This document shows positions 62,562 through 64,000 of a stretch of DNA of 64,000 nt, one piece after another. A program made the translations under genes and the position numbers. A model generated the notes under the pieces. That model saw nothing but the letters and a program-made list of their open reading frames with translations. It searched no databases and was not told where the DNA came from. The first letter of the stretch is position 1, and every line of letters starts with the position of its first letter. The stretch covers positions 12,080,358 through 12,144,357 of the forward strand of contig OX457037.1 of the NCBI GenBank assembly GCA_949752735.1, given 5' to 3'. The DNA is from Lumbricus terrestris (taxonomy: Eukaryota; Annelida; Clitellata; Crassiclitellata; Lumbricidae).

Positions 62562-62620
62562 GTCTCGAACCTGGTCTGCTTGCTCTCAACGCAAGTGCAT
62601 TATCCAATGCGCCACCGGAC
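62562..62620 (-). mobile_element. tRNA-derived SINE head or tRNA pseudogene
   Basis: On the minus strand, TGGCGCATTGGATAATGCAC (A box-like, near 62614-62595) and GGTTCGAGAC (B box, 62571-62562) are spaced as in a tRNA, with a perfect 5-bp anticodon-type stem CTTGC/GCAAG between them. The D-arm resembles tRNA-Arg. The acceptor stem does not pair, so a functional tRNA is unlikely. Confidence 0.6.
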
Positions 62621-62625
62621 ACCGC

Positions 62626-64000
62626 GGAGAATGCTTGTTTATACCTAATATTTATTATAATCCGTCATGATCGTCTCGTATTGCGCCGCCTACCGACTAC
62701 ATAATGCTATAAACTTCAGCTTATTGTCTATATATGTGACCGCGCTTGAGATTTCCCGAATATTGAAACCGAGTAAATCGAGCAGAACGGTCATGAAGGG
62801 GTAAATCGGTCAAAAAAGGTTTCAAAAGTTACATGACGAACAGAACAGTATAAATATTTTAATTTTATTTTTTTGTGCGTCGGGTGTCTTAATTTTATCC
62901 CTGTTTTCGCCGAGTCAAGCGGGCGTTTATTTAAAATTCGCCAACGATATTCTTGTGAGAGCCTATTAATTAAAAATTATTATTCGAAGCTGTCACGAGA
63001 AATTAATGCAAGTGCAAATGTTATTCTATCTAGAATATGCCAAAGTTTGTTAAATAACGAGTATTGATTGTTGACATTGCATTTCAATTACAATTTTAGC
63101 GCTGAAATTCTAGTGCCCAGTAAATAGAGTCAAATTCATTCAGACGATGGAAGCAATCAGGATATCAGGATTAAAACATTAGAAGTTAACAAGTTTTAGC
63201 CTGTTTTGTCCTAAAATCAGTATGAAATATTAGTGCAAGGATTCATGAGTGCGATGCATTTCCATCGCAATCAAAACGGCACACCGGGGCGTCATGATCT
63301 TTACTTTAGTGCTAACCAAACCTCGAGGTGCATTGTTTTTAATGTATACGGTTTTAAGTTTTAACTACAATGCGCTTAGGCCTCTGCCCTGTAGTGTCAT
63401 ATATTATTGCTTCTACAGCGAACACATAAACAAGGTATTAACAATTGATATAAATTGCATTGGCAGTTTTTGTTGCAATGCACCTGTTAGCATATTAAAT
63501 CACACAATAAATTGGAAGTTTTATATCACATAACTTTATTTTAAAAAATCGCACAAGGGCAGTGTATGGCTAAGAGGTGTATGGCATCCTTGAGTTGAAT
63601 GCTGGTGTGACTGCTGCAGTGTTGACATGTCAGATCAAGATCTAATTTCTTCGTAGCTTATTTCAAGGTTGTGAAGTTGTCAGATTTAACTGCGAAATTG
63701 TATTTTGTTAGTATTTTCAGATCTGTAACAGTTTTATAGACTTACAATTGAGAGCTGTAAGGTTGATTGATTGACTTACATTTGTCAGAATTCTCTGACT
63801 GTTTGCGTGATGCGTTAGAGCTGCCAATATCGCTCCATGTTCGACAGTTATCAAGTTGTTTGCACTTCAGCTTTATAAAAAAAATTGGAAGGTCCATCGT
63901 AGTTTTACTAGTTGCTTAAATATAATTCTGACATGTCCATAAAATGTAATATTGTCGACTTGATTAGGCTATTTCAAATATCTTTTAGAGCTATGTATGT
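62626..64000. other. Right end of the window
   Basis: No convincing coding region on either strand; the short ORFs lack codon bias, splice context or recognisable motifs. Only the 43-bp repeat at 63708-63750 stands out. Confidence 0.55.
63708..63750 (+). repeat. 43-bp dispersed repeat, copy 2
   Basis: Partner of 57382-57424, with A for G near its end. Nothing else recognisable surrounds it. Confidence 0.85.

Noticed and set aside
62562..62620. Functional tRNA-Arg gene
   Set aside because: The A and B boxes and anticodon-type stem are present, but the acceptor stem ends do not pair and the T arm is poor.
60674..62704. Six overlapping ORFs of 550-676 codons across the 55-bp array
   Set aside because: They exist on both strands and in all frames because the repeat unit lacks stops and its length is not a multiple of three. 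No start context, splice site or domain supports any of them.

Overview
The window is intron-rich, AT-rich animal nuclear DNA full of LINE, hAT-like, MITE-like and tRNA-derived repeats. An LRR plus four-PDZ protein (Scribble) is a metazoan hallmark. I see nothing that fixes the phylum; a marine invertebrate is a guess. No bacterial operons, CRISPR arrays or rRNA genes were seen.

Layout. (1) About 5.1-45.7 kb, minus strand: SCRIB, reconstructed as 39 exons whose reading phases all join, giving about 1,850 codons from the N-terminal leucine-rich repeats (LRR exons 45.7-27.4 kb) through a LAP-specific linker (26.9-21.8 kb), PDZ1 (21.1-18.6 kb), PDZ2 (17.3-14.6 kb), a long unstructured exon (14.7-13.9 kb), PDZ3 (13.0-12.2 kb), PDZ4 (11.6-10.5 kb) and a conserved basic C-terminal region (6.1-5.1 kb). 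(2) 45.7-49.3 kb: the head-to-head interval between SCRIB and VPS35L, holding a 1-kb terminal-inverted-repeat element and a copy of a dispersed repeat. (3) 49.3-53.6 kb, plus strand: complete VPS35L in three coding exons, 961 aa, the large subunit of the Retriever endosomal recycling complex. (4) 58.1-59.1 kb, minus strand: a two-exon gene for a small multi-pass membrane protein of 136 aa that I do not recognise. (5) 60.7-62.5 kb: a nearly perfect 55-bp GC-rich minisatellite, 32 copies, open in all six frames. (6) 1-5 kb and 62.6-64 kb: no convincing gene, mostly repeats.

SCRIB (basolateral polarity scaffold at the cell cortex) and VPS35L (endosome-to-surface recycling) both act on plasma-membrane composition, but nothing in the sequence shows co-regulation beyond the divergent orientation.

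The most unusual structures are a 29-bp minisatellite that tandemly copies the 3' splice site of VPS35L's last exon, the six-frame-open 55-bp array, an in-frame 24-nt candidate microexon inside the SCRIB LRR domain, a 34-bp exon fragment copied into a neighbouring SCRIB intron, and several TIR elements with readable target-site duplications, one nested in a LINE 3' end. Exon boundaries come from GT/AG sites, phase continuity and family resemblance recalled from memory; no alignment or transcript was available.
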